Shown piece after piece: positions 42,726 through 51,738 of a stretch of DNA of 64,000 bases. Numbering within the stretch: position 1 is the first letter of the stretch; the number at the start of each line of letters is the position of its first letter. The stretch comes from Bacteroidetes bacterium ADurb.Bin145. GTDB taxonomy: Bacteria > Bacteroidota > Bacteroidia > Bacteroidales > VadinHA17. The stretch covers positions 186,001 to 250,000 of the forward strand of contig MWDJ01000002.1 in the NCBI GenBank assembly GCA_002070505.1, in the 5' to 3' direction. Below the pieces are notes generated by a model. The model saw only the letters and a program-made list of their open reading frames with translations, was not told the origin of the DNA and did not search any database. A program made the translations under genes and the position numbers.

Positions 42726-43796
42726 TTAATTTTTCTTTTCAAATTCTTTCATTACATCTACGAGAGCCTGGACGCTTTCTTTAGGCAGGGCATTATATGT
42801 AGATGCCCTGAAGCCTCCGACTGAACGGTGCCCGGCTATTCCCACCATACCTTTTGACTTGGCGAAATCAGAGAAAGGTTGTTCAAGCTCTTTATATTCC
42901 GGAGCCATGACAAAGCAGATGTTCATTATTGAACGGTCTTCCGGATCAGCAATTGTCGGGACGAAAAGTTTATTTCTGTCAATCTCATCATATAGTATCG
43001 CAGCTTTCTCGATGTTCTTCTTCTGCATGACCTTCACACCACCAAGGTCCTTAAGATATTGCAGGGTTTGCTGTACTGCAAAGACATTTATACATGGAGG
43101 AGTGTTGAACATCGATTCTGACTTGATATGTGTCCTGTAATCAAGTATTGTTGGTATAGGACGGGTCACCTTTCCAAGGGCATCTTCCCTGATGATTACC
43201 ATTGCAACACCTGCCGGACCCATATTTTTCTGGGCACCTGCATAGATGATGGCATATTTTGCTACATCAACAGGGCGGCTGAAGATATCAGAAGACATAT
43301 CAGCAACCATCGGAACTTTTACATCTGGATCCTTTTTAAGCTCGGTACCGAATATTGTGTTATTAGTAGTAATATGGAAATAATCAGCATCGGCAGGAAC
43401 GGTGTAGTTCTTAGGTATATAATTGAAGTTCTTATCTTTAGAGGAAGCTACCTCGACAGCTTCACCATATATTTTTGCTTCCTTGAATGCTTTGGATGCC
43501 CATTCGCCAGTTACCAGGTAAGCAGATTTTTTCACCATCAGGTTCATCGGAACCATTGCGAACTGCATACTGGCTCCACCTCCTAAGAAGATTACCTGAT
43601 AACCGGATGGTACTTCGAGAAGCTCCTTGGCAAGAGCAATAGTATCGTTCATACAAGCAATGAATTCCTTGCTCCTATGAGATATCTCCATTATTGATAA
43701 TCCGGTTCCGGCAAAATCCCTTATTCCTTCAATAGTCTTGTCGAGTGTATACTGCGGAAGAATTGAAGGTCCAGCATAAAAGTTGTGTTTTTTCAT
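42726..43796 (-). CDS. serC: phosphoserine aminotransferase
   Basis: 356 residues. Class V aminotransferase fold with the opening [31 protein letters not shown] (positions about 68-86) and the PLP-lysine in [15 protein letters not shown]. The end [20 protein letters not shown] (positions about 316-335) binds the substrate phosphate. It converts phosphohydroxypyruvate and glutamate to phosphoserine and 2-oxoglutarate, the second serine step. First gene of the serC-serA-DUF1015 operon. A TAnnTTTG-type box (plus-strand CAAAAATA at 43841-43848) lies 45 bases upstream. Confidence 0.96.
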   Translation of the reverse strand: MKKHNFYAGPSILPQYTLDKTIEGIRDFAGTGLSIMEISHRSKEFIACMNDTIALAKELLEVPSGYQVIFLGGGASMQFAMVPMNLMVKKSAYLVTGEWASKAFKEAKIYGEAVEVASSKDKNFNYIPKNYTVPADADYFHITTNNTIFGTELKKDPDVKVPMVADMSSDIFSRPVDVAKYAIIYAGAQKNMGPAGVAMVIIREDALGKVTRPIPTILDYRTHIKSESMFNTPPCINVFAVQQTLQYLKDLGGVKVMQKKNIEKAAILYDEIDRNKLFVPTIADPEDRSIMNICFVMAPEYKELEQPFSDFAKSKGMVGIAGHRSVGGFRASTYNALPKESVQALVDVMKEFEKKN

Positions 43797-43900
43797 TTTT
43801 AAACGGTTTATAAAAAATTTTAAATTCTACGTATGTTCAGCAAAAATAATCAAAAAAAAACTCTATTGTTAATTAATTAACACTAAAACTATCTTTTTAT

Positions 43901-44623
43901 TTATAAAATATTATCAACAAGAACTCCATCTTTAATTACGGGTATTTTATCGGTATAATCCGGAGTCAGGCAGAAATCGATGCAATCGTCCAGTCCGTTT
44001 GCCTTTAATCTCGATCTGTGAGCGGCTTTATCGATATACCGTCTAAGATCATCCTTTGCCAGTCCCCAAAGATCTATTGCTGCCTTTGTTGAATCACAAA
44101 TAGTATCAAACTGCCTGCTGTTCATTAGTTTTTCTGCAAAGGCTCCGGCGCAGACGCTGTCTTCAAGATTGAACCTGTTCTTCCATCCTGCACAAAAGAG
44201 TATGACATCCTGATCCTTCTCCAGCAACCATCTTGTAAGGGCAGTTATATTCAGAAATGATCCTATCACTATATAAGCGGCTGACGATGCAAGCTTAATT
44301 ATTCCTGTTCCGTTGGTAGTGCTGTATACTATAGTTTTTCCCTCAATCTTATCACGTGTAAAATTAAATGGGGAGTTGCCAAAGTCGGCAAAATCAAGGA
44401 TTATCCCATCTCTCTCAGCTGCAACCAGATAGCCACGGTTTTTGTAATCCCTTGCTTCCCCTATGCTTTCAACCGGAATAATTGATTTAACACCATTTGC
44501 AAATGCCGAGCATATCGCAGAGGTGGCACGAAGTATATCAATTATTACCACTAGTGAGCCCTTATGACGCTCCGGCTCGTACATAGCGGGTGAAAAACAA
44601 GTCTCCAGGGTCCGTTTCTTCAT
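43901..44623 (-). CDS. comB: 2-phosphosulfolactate phosphatase family (ComB)
   Basis: 240 residues. ComB-type opening: LVVIIDILRATSAICSAFANG (positions about 24-44) with conserved Asp and Arg, then NSPFNFTRDKIEGKTIVYST TNGTG (about 83-106), and CAGWKNRFNLEDSVCAGAF (about 149-167). The known reaction is Mg-dependent dephosphorylation of 2-phosphosulfolactate in coenzyme M synthesis. Bacteroidota do not make coenzyme M, so the product sulfolactate, or another phosphoester, probably serves another pathway such as sulfonate or sulfonolipid metabolism (inference). It lies after gcvT and upstream of serC on the same strand. Confidence 0.88.
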   Translation of the reverse strand: MKKRTLETCFSPAMYEPERHKGSLVVIIDILRATSAICSAFANGVKSIIPVESIGEARDYKNRGYLVAAERDGIILDFADFGNSPFNFTRDKIEGKTIVYSTTNGTGIIKLASSAAYIVIGSFLNITALTRWLLEKDQDVILFCAGWKNRFNLEDSVCAGAFAEKLMNSRQFDTICDSTKAAIDLWGLAKDDLRRYIDKAAHRSRLKANGLDDCIDFCLTPDYTDKIPVIKDGVLVDNIL

Positions 44624-44641
44624 TTCTTACATACAATTAAA

Positions 44642-44681
44642 AGGCGTTACGGCGTTAAGGCGTCACGGCATTAGGGCGTAT
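44642..44681 (+). repeat. period-8 array, first arm of a gcvT-comB stem-loop
   Basis: Units AGGCGTTA, CGGCGTTA, AGGCGTCA, CGGCATTA, GGGCGTAT in strict phase. It is inverted relative to the array at 44698-44737, so the two could pair in the transcript. Confidence 0.78.
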
Positions 44682-44697
44682 AGGTGGCTAATTTTCT

Positions 44698-44737
44698 GGC
44701 CGTAAAGCCGTAATGCCGTAAAGCCTTAATGCCTTTA
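44698..44737 (-). repeat. period-8 array starting at the gcvT stop codon
   Basis: Plus-strand units GGCCGTAA, AGCCGTAA, TGCCGTAA, AGCCTTAA, TGCCTTTA. On the gene strand the gcvT stop TAA opens the array (TAAAGGC...), exactly as after the sigma factor. Confidence 0.78.
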
Positions 44738-45835
44738 TTTGTAGAACGGAAGATCAACAACTTCAGCTTTCAGATCTTTGTTTCTGATCCTTATTAAGAT
44801 CTCCGATCCGGTTTTCCAGAATCCCTTTGCAAGGTAAGCCATCCCTATACCCTGTTTAAGCATTGGTGACATAGTACCTGAGGTGACTTCTCCGATAATA
44901 TTTCCTGACTGATCGACAACCTCGTAATGCTGCCTTGGGATCCCCCTTTCTTTCAGTATGAACCCTTTAAGTCTTCTGGAGACACCTTCATTTTTCTGTT
45001 TCAGAAGCAGCTCCTTATCAATGAAGTTCTTCTTATCAGTAAATTTGGTTATCCATCCGAGCCCGGCTTCTATCGGGGAGGTTTGATCGTTTATATCGTT
45101 ACCGTAGAGGCAATAACCCATCTCGAGCCTGAGAGTATCCCTTGCTCCCAATCCGGCGGGTTTAATTCCAAATTCTTTACCTGCTTCAAATACGGCATCC
45201 CACAGCTTTGCACCATCACTGTTCTTAACATACAGCTCACATCCTCCGGAACCTGTATATCCGGTTGTGGAGAAGATAACATTATTGATCCCGGCGAATT
45301 TAATTTCCCTGAAAGTATAATATTCCATATCCATAATCGGTGAGTCAGTAAGCTTCTGCATGGCTTTCAGGGCCAGAGGTCCCTGAACGGCCAGCTGAGC
45401 AGTATCATCAGATACGTTTATCAGCTCTTTCCCGGGAGTTAAACCAAACTCCGGGGCATGACTGACACACCAGTTCCAGTCCTTCTCAATATTCGCGGCA
45501 TTGACAACGAGAAGGTACTTTTCAGGTCCGAACCGGTAGACAAGCAAATCGTCGACTATCCCTCCCCTGCCATTCGGGAAGCATGAGTATTGCACCTTAC
45601 CATCGAAGAGTAATGAGACATCATTTGATGTAATATATTGAAGGAAATCAAATGCCGACGGTCCTGTTACCCAGAATTCACCCATATGCGATACATCAAA
45701 GACCCCTATGGCCTGGCGCACTGTAATGTGTTCATCATTTATACCTGTATATTCAACAGGCATATTATAACCTGCAAAAGGGATCATCCTTGCCCCTGCC
45801 CTGATATGGAATTCTGTAAAGGGAGTAGTCTTCAT
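44735..45835 (-). CDS. gcvT: glycine cleavage system T protein (aminomethyltransferase)
   Basis: 366 residues, the typical length. Folate-binding and catalytic landmarks: [47 protein letters not shown] region with the conserved Asp, [11 protein letters not shown], and [21 protein letters not shown] (positions about 218-238). It transfers the aminomethyl carbon of glycine to tetrahydrofolate, releasing ammonia. No gcvH, gcvP or lpd lies nearby; in this phylum the gcv genes are usually scattered. It is upstream of comB on the same strand. Its stop is the first triplet of a period-8 array. Confidence 0.95.
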   Translation of the reverse strand: MKTTPFTEFHIRAGARMIPFAGYNMPVEYTGINDEHITVRQAIGVFDVSHMGEFWVTGPSAFDFLQYITSNDVSLLFDGKVQYSCFPNGRGGIVDDLLVYRFGPEKYLLVVNAANIEKDWNWCVSHAPEFGLTPGKELINVSDDTAQLAVQGPLALKAMQKLTDSPIMDMEYYTFREIKFAGINNVIFSTTGYTGSGGCELYVKNSDGAKLWDAVFEAGKEFGIKPAGLGARDTLRLEMGYCLYGNDINDQTSPIEAGLGWITKFTDKKNFIDKELLLKQKNEGVSRRLKGFILKERGIPRQHYEVVDQSGNIIGEVTSGTMSPMLKQGIGMAYLAKGFWKTGSEILIRIRNKDLKAEVVDLPFYK

Positions 45836-45897
45836 GTTTTAAAAGCTGTATTACTTAATTTTTTTTTGTCATTCAGTTATTGCTGATCTGTGGTCCA

Positions 45898-48006
45898 TCA
45901 GAACTCAAGTATCTTGAATTCGACCCTTCTGTTCTGTAACCTTCCGGCAGCCGTTGCATTGTCAGCAATAGGTTGCTGTGGTCCGTATCCTTTGAATTCA
46001 AGCCGGCTCTGGACGATCCCTTTCTTCACAAGGTAATCCACTACAGCCTTAGCCCTGGCTTCGGAGAGCCTGAAATTCAATGATTCACTTCCGGTATTGT
46101 CGGTATGGCCGGAAATCTCAATCCGCATATTCGCATTCTCCTGAAGTATACCAACAAGCCTGTCAAGCTCTGCAGAGGAGCTTGGTGTAAGCACGGACTT
46201 GCCTGTCTCAAAGAGGATGTTGTTCAGAATAACTTTCTTGCCCACTTTGATTTTGGCAAGCTGGACGTCAAGCTTAAAGACATCTCCTGAGTAATTTTCC
46301 GGAATATTGATCCGCCTCATATCTGACAGGAATCCGCTGCCCCGTATATCTACCATGTATGATCTCTTTTCAGGGAGCCTAACCCTGTAGGTACCGTCAA
46401 CATCGGAACTGGCTGTTGTTGAAATAACAGCATCAGTAGTAAGATCTATCACATCGATTTTAGCCATTACGGGTTCACCTGACTCTGTATCGGAGATTCT
46501 TCCGGTAAGGAAAATAACAGGTTTTTCCGGTGGTTCGGGGATCTGCACAGGCTGGGGAGGTGCCGGTGCTACTTCCCTTACAATAAAAACGGTATCCCGG
46601 ATCACAACTGTATCAGGTTTTGCCGGAGGAACAGGTTCAGGCAGAGGTATTGGTTCCGGTTCCGGAGGAGGCGGAATTATTCTCCCTTCAAAAATATCCA
46701 GTCCTCCGAGAGTGCCGGAACGATTGGATGAAAAATAGAATGTTCCGTACCTGCCTCTCGGTGGAGTGTAAAACAACTCATCGCAAGGTGTATTTAAAAG
46801 ATTCCCATAATTAACGGCTTCTTTCCAGACACCATTTTCATCCTTCACACTGTAAAAAACATCATATCCTCCAATTGAATTTCTACCCTTTGAACTGAAC
46901 CATAGTGTATCGCCGTCTCCCGAGAACCTTAATGATTCCTCATCATATTCACTATTTATGGCGTTCCCGGCATTTTGAGGACCGGACCATTTCTTTTCCC
47001 CCATCTTCTTTATGAAATATATATCTTTCCCTCCCTTGCTGTCTTTTTTCTTGTCTGTAACGAACCATACTTCATCATTATCAGGAGAAACAGTAAATGA
47101 GGTTTCAGTCCCGGAAGAGTTTATTTTATAAGGTATACGATCAGGTTTTTTCCAGACCCCATTTTTCAACCGTGAAACCATAATATCCCCTCCATTCTCA
47201 TAACCCACGTACAGGTAAAGCTCATCACCGGCTGCATTGAGGTATAGCGGGGCTTCGCAGTAATTTGTGCTCAGCTCCTTCGAAGCCAGTGCTGCCTGTC
47301 CCCATTTATCTTCATATCTTGTTGATAAAAATATATTCTCATCATATTTCGTGTCCTTATATGTCTTGCTTGAGCCTGACTTTGCGCGGCGGGAGGCAAA
47401 ATACATTGATGCACCGTCAGCAGAAATAACCTGAGCGTACTCGTCAGCATTTGAGTTTATTACAGAGCCGGGGTTTCCTATCTGAGCCTTTAGTGTATCA
47501 CCCGCCAGCAGCAGGGCTGAATTGCATTCGGCGATATATTTATTCGCTTCTGATATTTTTTTCTCGTCTTTTTCTTTAGAAGAAATGAGCCAGGAGTTCA
47601 GTTTATCAAGAGCTTCCTGATACCGTCCTGTATATTGAAGGGCTCTTCCCATCATAAGGAGAATATCATCTGTAACATTATTTTTTAATTCGTATGCTTT
47701 AAAGAAATAATCAGATGCTTTCTCCTTGTGATCCGACATCAGCGCTGCAACACCTGTTTTATAATTCAATTCCGGGTTAAGACCATTATATACTCCTGCC
47801 TGAAGATATTCTTCGTAGGCATAGCCATACCATATCCCTTTCAGGCGGAAAAAGGCATCACCGTCGATGATATGTTTCCAGGCCTCATTGAAACCTGTTT
47901 TCTCTTTCATGAATTCCTTCTTTCCTATTTTTACATCTGTCTGGGCGCCTGCCTGCAGCGAGAATGCAAAAATTACCGGAATAATAAAGCCTGAAATAGC
48001 TTTCAT
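45898..48006 (-). CDS. PorE-like TPR/PD40/CarboxypepD-reg/OmpA protein
   Basis: 702 residues, signal peptide (ends SLQAGAQ). Domain order: TPR-like helices (about 35-165), a PD40/WD40-like five-bladed propeller (about 185-440; ANEYAQVISADGASMYFAS, TSFTVSPDNDEVWFVTDKK, LRFSGDGDTLWFSS), a Pro-rich linker (about 445-490), a carboxypeptidase-regulatory-like beta domain (about 500-585), and a C-terminal OmpA peptidoglycan-binding domain with NILFETGKSVLTP and ISGHTDNTGSE. This order matches PorE of the type IX secretion system and also a wider family of OmpA-PD40 proteins. The OmpA domain would anchor it to peptidoglycan. No lipobox is seen. T9SS membership is likely but not certain. Confidence 0.82.
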   Translation of the reverse strand: MKAISGFIIPVIFAFSLQAGAQTDVKIGKKEFMKEKTGFNEAWKHIIDGDAFFRLKGIWYGYAYEEYLQAGVYNGLNPELNYKTGVAALMSDHKEKASDYFFKAYELKNNVTDDILLMMGRALQYTGRYQEALDKLNSWLISSKEKDEKKISEANKYIAECNSALLLAGDTLKAQIGNPGSVINSNADEYAQVISADGASMYFASRRAKSGSSKTYKDTKYDENIFLSTRYEDKWGQAALASKELSTNYCEAPLYLNAAGDELYLYVGYENGGDIMVSRLKNGVWKKPDRIPYKINSSGTETSFTVSPDNDEVWFVTDKKKDSKGGKDIYFIKKMGEKKWSGPQNAGNAINSEYDEESLRFSGDGDTLWFSSKGRNSIGGYDVFYSVKDENGVWKEAVNYGNLLNTPCDELFYTPPRGRYGTFYFSSNRSGTLGGLDIFEGRIIPPPPEPEPIPLPEPVPPAKPDTVVIRDTVFIVREVAPAPPQPVQIPEPPEKPVIFLTGRISDTESGEPVMAKIDVIDLTTDAVISTTASSDVDGTYRVRLPEKRSYMVDIRGSGFLSDMRRINIPENYSGDVFKLDVQLAKIKVGKKVILNNILFETGKSVLTPSSSAELDRLVGILQENANMRIEISGHTDNTGSESLNFRLSEARAKAVVDYLVKKGIVQSRLEFKGYGPQQPIADNATAAGRLQNRRVEFKILEF

Positions 48007-48107
48007 AAAATGGAGTTTTTATGTCCATAAAATTAGCACTAATTTCCTTTTTTAAAAAAACCTTCTATATAAGCATGACAAATGACTATTTCAGACTAAA
48101 AATATTT

Positions 48108-48115
48108 TATATTTG
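48108..48115 (+). promoter_or_regulatory. -7 box (TATATTTG) of the HPt-STAS operon
   Basis: Exact TAnnTTTG match 46 bases before the HPt ATG. Confidence 0.5.
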
Positions 48116-48161
48116 TTTCACTCTTTGCAGACTTTAAACCCGATCAATAATTACCTGAGAT

Positions 48162-48524
48162 ATGGATTATAAGCTAATCAATACTGACTACCTTGATTCA
48201 GTATCCGGAGATGATTATAGCATAATGTCAGAAATCATTGGTATTTTCAAGGAACAGGTGCCGGAGATACTTCAGGAAATGAAAAAACTTCACTCCGAAA
48301 AGAATTATTACTCTCTTGGCCTGCTTGCACATAAAGCAAAGTCGTCTGTTGCAATCATGGGGATGGATGATCTTGCTGCAATGCTAAAATCCTTTGAGCT
48401 TGAGGCAAAAGAAGGGAAAGGAGCGGAAAAATACGAATACTACATAGGCAAATTTGAGAAAGACACCTCAGAGGCCGTCAAGGAACTTGATGATCTGATC
48501 TCTAACAGACTAAAGCAGAAATGA
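48162..48524 (+). CDS. HPt-domain phosphotransfer protein
   Basis: 120 residues, single four-helix HPt domain. The phosphorylatable His is in GLLAHKAKSSV (His57) and the following helix is in the usual AHKLKSSA-like register. It takes part in His-Asp phosphorelays, moving phosphate between receiver domains. No histidine kinase is adjacent. It is joined TGAATG to a STAS gene, an unusual pairing of phosphorelay and partner-switching modules. Confidence 0.86.
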   Translation: MDYKLINTDYLDSVSGDDYSIMSEIIGIFKEQVPEILQEMKKLHSEKNYYSLGLLAHKAKSSVAIMGMDDLAAMLKSFELEAKEGKGAEKYEYYIGKFEKDTSEAVKELDDLISNRLKQK

Positions 48525-48860
48525 ATGATCAATGTTGAGAAGAGAGAGAAAGTTGATATTGTTTCATTCACTACCGACACAATAAACGCTCTTGTCACTG
48601 ATGAAATAAGGGAGGAGATAAGTAAGATCTTTGAGATAGCCAACTCTAAAGTGATAATTAACCTTAGCGGAGTAAAATATATCGATAGTACAGGGTTTGG
48701 GAGTTTCCTTTCGATCATGAGGACTGCCAGGAATAACTACGGCACTCTCAAATTTGTAAACAACGAACCAGCCCTGATTGATATATTCCGGACACTTCAT
48801 CTCAATACGGTATTTGATATCTATGAAAACCTGGAAGAGTGTATGCGGGCAATGAAGTAG
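48525..48860 (+). CDS. STAS-domain anti-sigma-factor antagonist
   Basis: 111 residues, single STAS domain. The phosphorylatable Ser is in YIDSTGFGSF (Ser55) after the conserved Asp. VIINLSGVKYID is the core strand of SpoIIAA-like antagonists. Family members are switched by Ser phosphorylation via a Ser kinase and PP2C phosphatase. It starts in the stop codon overlap of the HPt gene (TGA then ATG), so the pair is translated together. A second STAS protein lies at 62.8 kb and a SiaB/SiaC pair at 55.6 kb. Confidence 0.86.
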   Translation: MINVEKREKVDIVSFTTDTINALVTDEIREEISKIFEIANSKVIINLSGVKYIDSTGFGSFLSIMRTARNNYGTLKFVNNEPALIDIFRTLHLNTVFDIYENLEECMRAMK

Positions 48861-48871
48861 GGGATTTCCGC

Positions 48872-48900
48872 TTCGCTCCAACCTTCAAAGGGAGAATTAG
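48872..48900. repeat. degenerate REP-like remnant
   Basis: Reads GCTCCAACCTTCAAAGGGAG then AATTAGAG. The outline CC..TTCAAAGGG..AATT matches the REP-like palindromes but with several substitutions. Confidence 0.35.
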
Positions 48901-48915
48901 AGATCCTGTACCCTG

Positions 48916-48960
48916 AAAAAACATCCCCCTAACCCCCTTCGAAGGGGGAATTGAAAACCG
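48916..48960 (-). repeat. REP-like palindrome, copy 4
   Basis: Perfect 16-bp CCCCCTTCGAAGGGGG with the flanks AATT (5', minus strand) and TTAGGGGGATGTTTTTT (3', minus strand). In sense orientation to clpB, whose stop is about 36 bases upstream. Confidence 0.85.
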
Positions 48961-48988
48961 TGTACCTTGGACCATGCACCCTGCACCA
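48961..48988 (-). repeat. period-7 array between clpB stop and REP copy 4
   Basis: Minus strand heptamers TGGTGCA, GGGTGCA, TGGTCCA, AGGTACA in phase, the same NGGTGCA family as after the gene at 38158. Confidence 0.72.
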
Positions 48989-48995
48989 TTGCTAC

Positions 48996-51584
48996 CTATT
49001 GCTTAAAAACCAGCCTGCCTCCCTTTACCGATATCGTGACAACCGAATCCTTATGTATCCTTCCGGCAATTATTTCTTTCGATAATTCGTTAACTATATC
49101 CTTCTGGATCAGACGCTTCACAGGCCTGGCGCCTGACTGGGGATCAAAGCCTTTTTCCGCGAGCCAGTTTATTGCTTCGTCAGTTACCTTCATCTCAATG
49201 TTGTTAGCCTGAAGTATCTTATTGACCATTCTGATCTGAATTTCAACGATCTCCCTGATCTGATCGAAGGCCAGGGGCCTGAACATTACTATTTCGTCAA
49301 CCCTGTTCAGGAACTCGGGTCTGAGCGATTTCCTGAGCAGGTTGAAGATCTCTCTTCTCAGTTTCTCATGCTCTTCCTCCGACATCTTGTTATCCCATTC
49401 TTCCATTCTGTCTCTGATCATTTCGGAGCCAAGATTAGATGTCATTATAATTATGACATTCCTGAAATTCACAGTACGTCCTTTGTTATCAGTCAGTCTT
49501 CCTTCATCAAGAACCTGCAGAAGCAGGTTGAAAAGATCGGGATGCGCCTTTTCTATCTCATCGAGCAGGACCACTGAATATGGTTTATGTCGCACCGCTT
49601 CTGTCAGTTGTCCTCCTTCCTCATAACCTATATATCCTGGAGGAGCTCCGATAAGCCTTGACACCGAATGGCGTTCCTGGTATTCCGACATATCTATTCT
49701 TGTCATCAGGTTCTCATCATTGAACAGGAATTCTGCAAGAGCACGTGCCAGTTCGGTCTTGCCAACACCGGTCGTTCCGATGAATATGAACGATCCGACA
49801 GGTCTCTTCTGGTCCTGCAGCCCGGCTCTTGAACGTCTTACAGCATCAGATACTGCCCTTATAGCCTCATCCTGTCCAACTACCCTCTTATGGAGCTCAT
49901 CTTCAAGCCGCAAAAGCTTTTCCTTCTCACTTTCCATCATCCTGGAGACTGGGATCCCTGTCCATTTTGATACTATTTCGGCAATATCTTCCGATCTGAC
50001 CTCCTCACGAATGAGCGCCCCCTTGCTCCGTTTCTTTTCAATTTTTTCCTTCAGATCAGCGATTTCTTTTTCTATCTGGATTATTTTGCCATATCTTATT
50101 TCGGCCACTTTGCCATAATCACCTGCACGTTCAGCCTGTTCAGCTTCGAAGCGGAGGGCATCAACCTCTTCTTTTTTTGACTGCACTTTCCCTATCATAT
50201 CCTTTTCAGAAGCCCACGCTGCCTTCAGTTCGGCCCGTTTAGACTGCATCTCGCTAAGCTCCCTGGCTATATTTTCTTCTTTCTCTCTGTCACCATCACG
50301 ACGTACCGCTTCTTTCTCTATCTCCAGCCTGGTTATGGAACGTTCCACCTCATCGATATCTTCAGGGACTGAATTCATTTCCAGCCTAAGTCTTGCGGCC
50401 GCCTCATCGATCAGATCGATAGCTTTATCGGGGAGGAACCTGTCGGTTATATAACGGGTAGAAAGATCCACTGCCGCAATTATAGCTTCATCCCTGATTA
50501 TCACTTTATGGTGTGCCTCATATTTCTCTCTTATGCCTCTGAGTATTGACACAGTATCGTCGCGGTCAGGTTCATCGACCATTACCACCTGGAATCTTCT
50601 CTCAAGGGCTTTGTCTTTCTCAAAATATTTCTGATATTCATTCAGGGTGGTTGCACCAATAGCTCTGAGTTCACCCCGTGCCAGTGCCGGTTTCAGAATA
50701 TTTGCTGCATCCATTGCCCCTTCCGATTTCCCGGCGCCCACAAGGGTATGAATCTCATCTATGAACAATACTATCTCACCGTTGGCACCGATCACTTCAT
50801 TTACAACCGATTTCAGTCTCTCCTCAAACTCTCCCTTGTACTTTGCGCCTGCTATCAGGGCTCCCATATCGAGTGAGTAGATCACTTTTGATTTGAGATC
50901 CTCCGGTACATCACCCCTTATTATCCTGTGAGCTATACCTTCTGCAATAGCTGTCTTTCCGACACCTGGTTCACCGATCATCAGGGGATTGTTTTTGGTG
51001 CGGCGCTCAAGAATCTGAAGTATTCTTCTTATCTCGTCATCTCGGCCTATAACGGGATCGAGTTTGCCTGATCTTGCTCTTTCATTAAGGTTGATCGCGT
51101 ACCTGTTCAGGGAGTTGAAGGTATCGTCAGATGTCTGACTGTCAACCGTGGCGCCTTTGCGCAATTCCTTAACAGCTGCCTTTAACGCCTTAAGAGTGAC
51201 TCCCTTGTCCTTAAGCAGCTGGGAAGCTTTGTCGCTTGTATCCAGGATACCCATCATCAGGTGCTCTGCAGTGACAAATTTATCCTTCATTTCTGCTGCA
51301 AAACTGTTTGCTTTCCGGAAAGCTTCTGATAAGGAACCGGAGATGTATGCTTCAGCACCAGACACCCTGGGGTAGGTATCAATTAGTTTATCAAGATCAC
51401 GTGATAACTGTGCCGAGGAGACTCCCAGCTTACCAAAAAGGAATTCAGTGACGCTTTCCGCTTCGGTCATTATTCCCTTCAGGAGATGTGCACATTCAAC
51501 AGCCTGTTGTCCTGCTGCCGAGGCTATATTAAATGCCTGCTGAACAGATTCCTGCGCCTTAAGTGTGAAATTATTCAGATTCAT
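48996..51584 (-). CDS. clpB: ATP-dependent chaperone ClpB
   Basis: 862 residues, full length. Clp-N repeats (about 1-145), first AAA domain with [13 protein letters not shown] and [15 protein letters not shown], the coiled-coil middle domain (about 405-530, ClpB-specific, absent in ClpA), second AAA domain with [13 protein letters not shown] and [15 protein letters not shown], and the D2-small C-terminal domain. It disaggregates proteins together with DnaK. No IGF/IGL-type ClpP loop is expected or seen. No HrcA/CIRCE-like inverted repeat was found upstream. Single gene; its transcript end has a period-7 array plus REP-like palindrome. Confidence 0.97.
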   Translation of the reverse strand: MNLNNFTLKAQESVQQAFNIASAAGQQAVECAHLLKGIMTEAESVTEFLFGKLGVSSAQLSRDLDKLIDTYPRVSGAEAYISGSLSEAFRKANSFAAEMKDKFVTAEHLMMGILDTSDKASQLLKDKGVTLKALKAAVKELRKGATVDSQTSDDTFNSLNRYAINLNERARSGKLDPVIGRDDEIRRILQILERRTKNNPLMIGEPGVGKTAIAEGIAHRIIRGDVPEDLKSKVIYSLDMGALIAGAKYKGEFEERLKSVVNEVIGANGEIVLFIDEIHTLVGAGKSEGAMDAANILKPALARGELRAIGATTLNEYQKYFEKDKALERRFQVVMVDEPDRDDTVSILRGIREKYEAHHKVIIRDEAIIAAVDLSTRYITDRFLPDKAIDLIDEAAARLRLEMNSVPEDIDEVERSITRLEIEKEAVRRDGDREKEENIARELSEMQSKRAELKAAWASEKDMIGKVQSKKEEVDALRFEAEQAERAGDYGKVAEIRYGKIIQIEKEIADLKEKIEKKRSKGALIREEVRSEDIAEIVSKWTGIPVSRMMESEKEKLLRLEDELHKRVVGQDEAIRAVSDAVRRSRAGLQDQKRPVGSFIFIGTTGVGKTELARALAEFLFNDENLMTRIDMSEYQERHSVSRLIGAPPGYIGYEEGGQLTEAVRHKPYSVVLLDEIEKAHPDLFNLLLQVLDEGRLTDNKGRTVNFRNVIIIMTSNLGSEMIRDRMEEWDNKMSEEEHEKLRREIFNLLRKSLRPEFLNRVDEIVMFRPLAFDQIREIVEIQIRMVNKILQANNIEMKVTDEAINWLAEKGFDPQSGARPVKRLIQKDIVNELSKEIIAGRIHKDSVVTISVKGGRLVFKQ

Positions 51585-51705
51585 TGCTGATTGTTTTGAG
51601 AAAACCGATCAAATTATCTGCCATTGGAGGAAAATAGACGAATTGACATGATTATCTGATGCTTTAATGTCAAACTGTCAAATAGGAAGTCAATTAATAT
51701 AATGT

Positions 51706-51713
51706 TATCTTTG
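51706..51713 (+). promoter_or_regulatory. -7 box (TATCTTTG) of the flavin reductase gene
   Basis: Exact TAnnTTTG match 25 bases before the ATG at 51739. Confidence 0.5.
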
Positions 51714-51738
51714 AGACAGTCTGAAACAATCATTGCTA

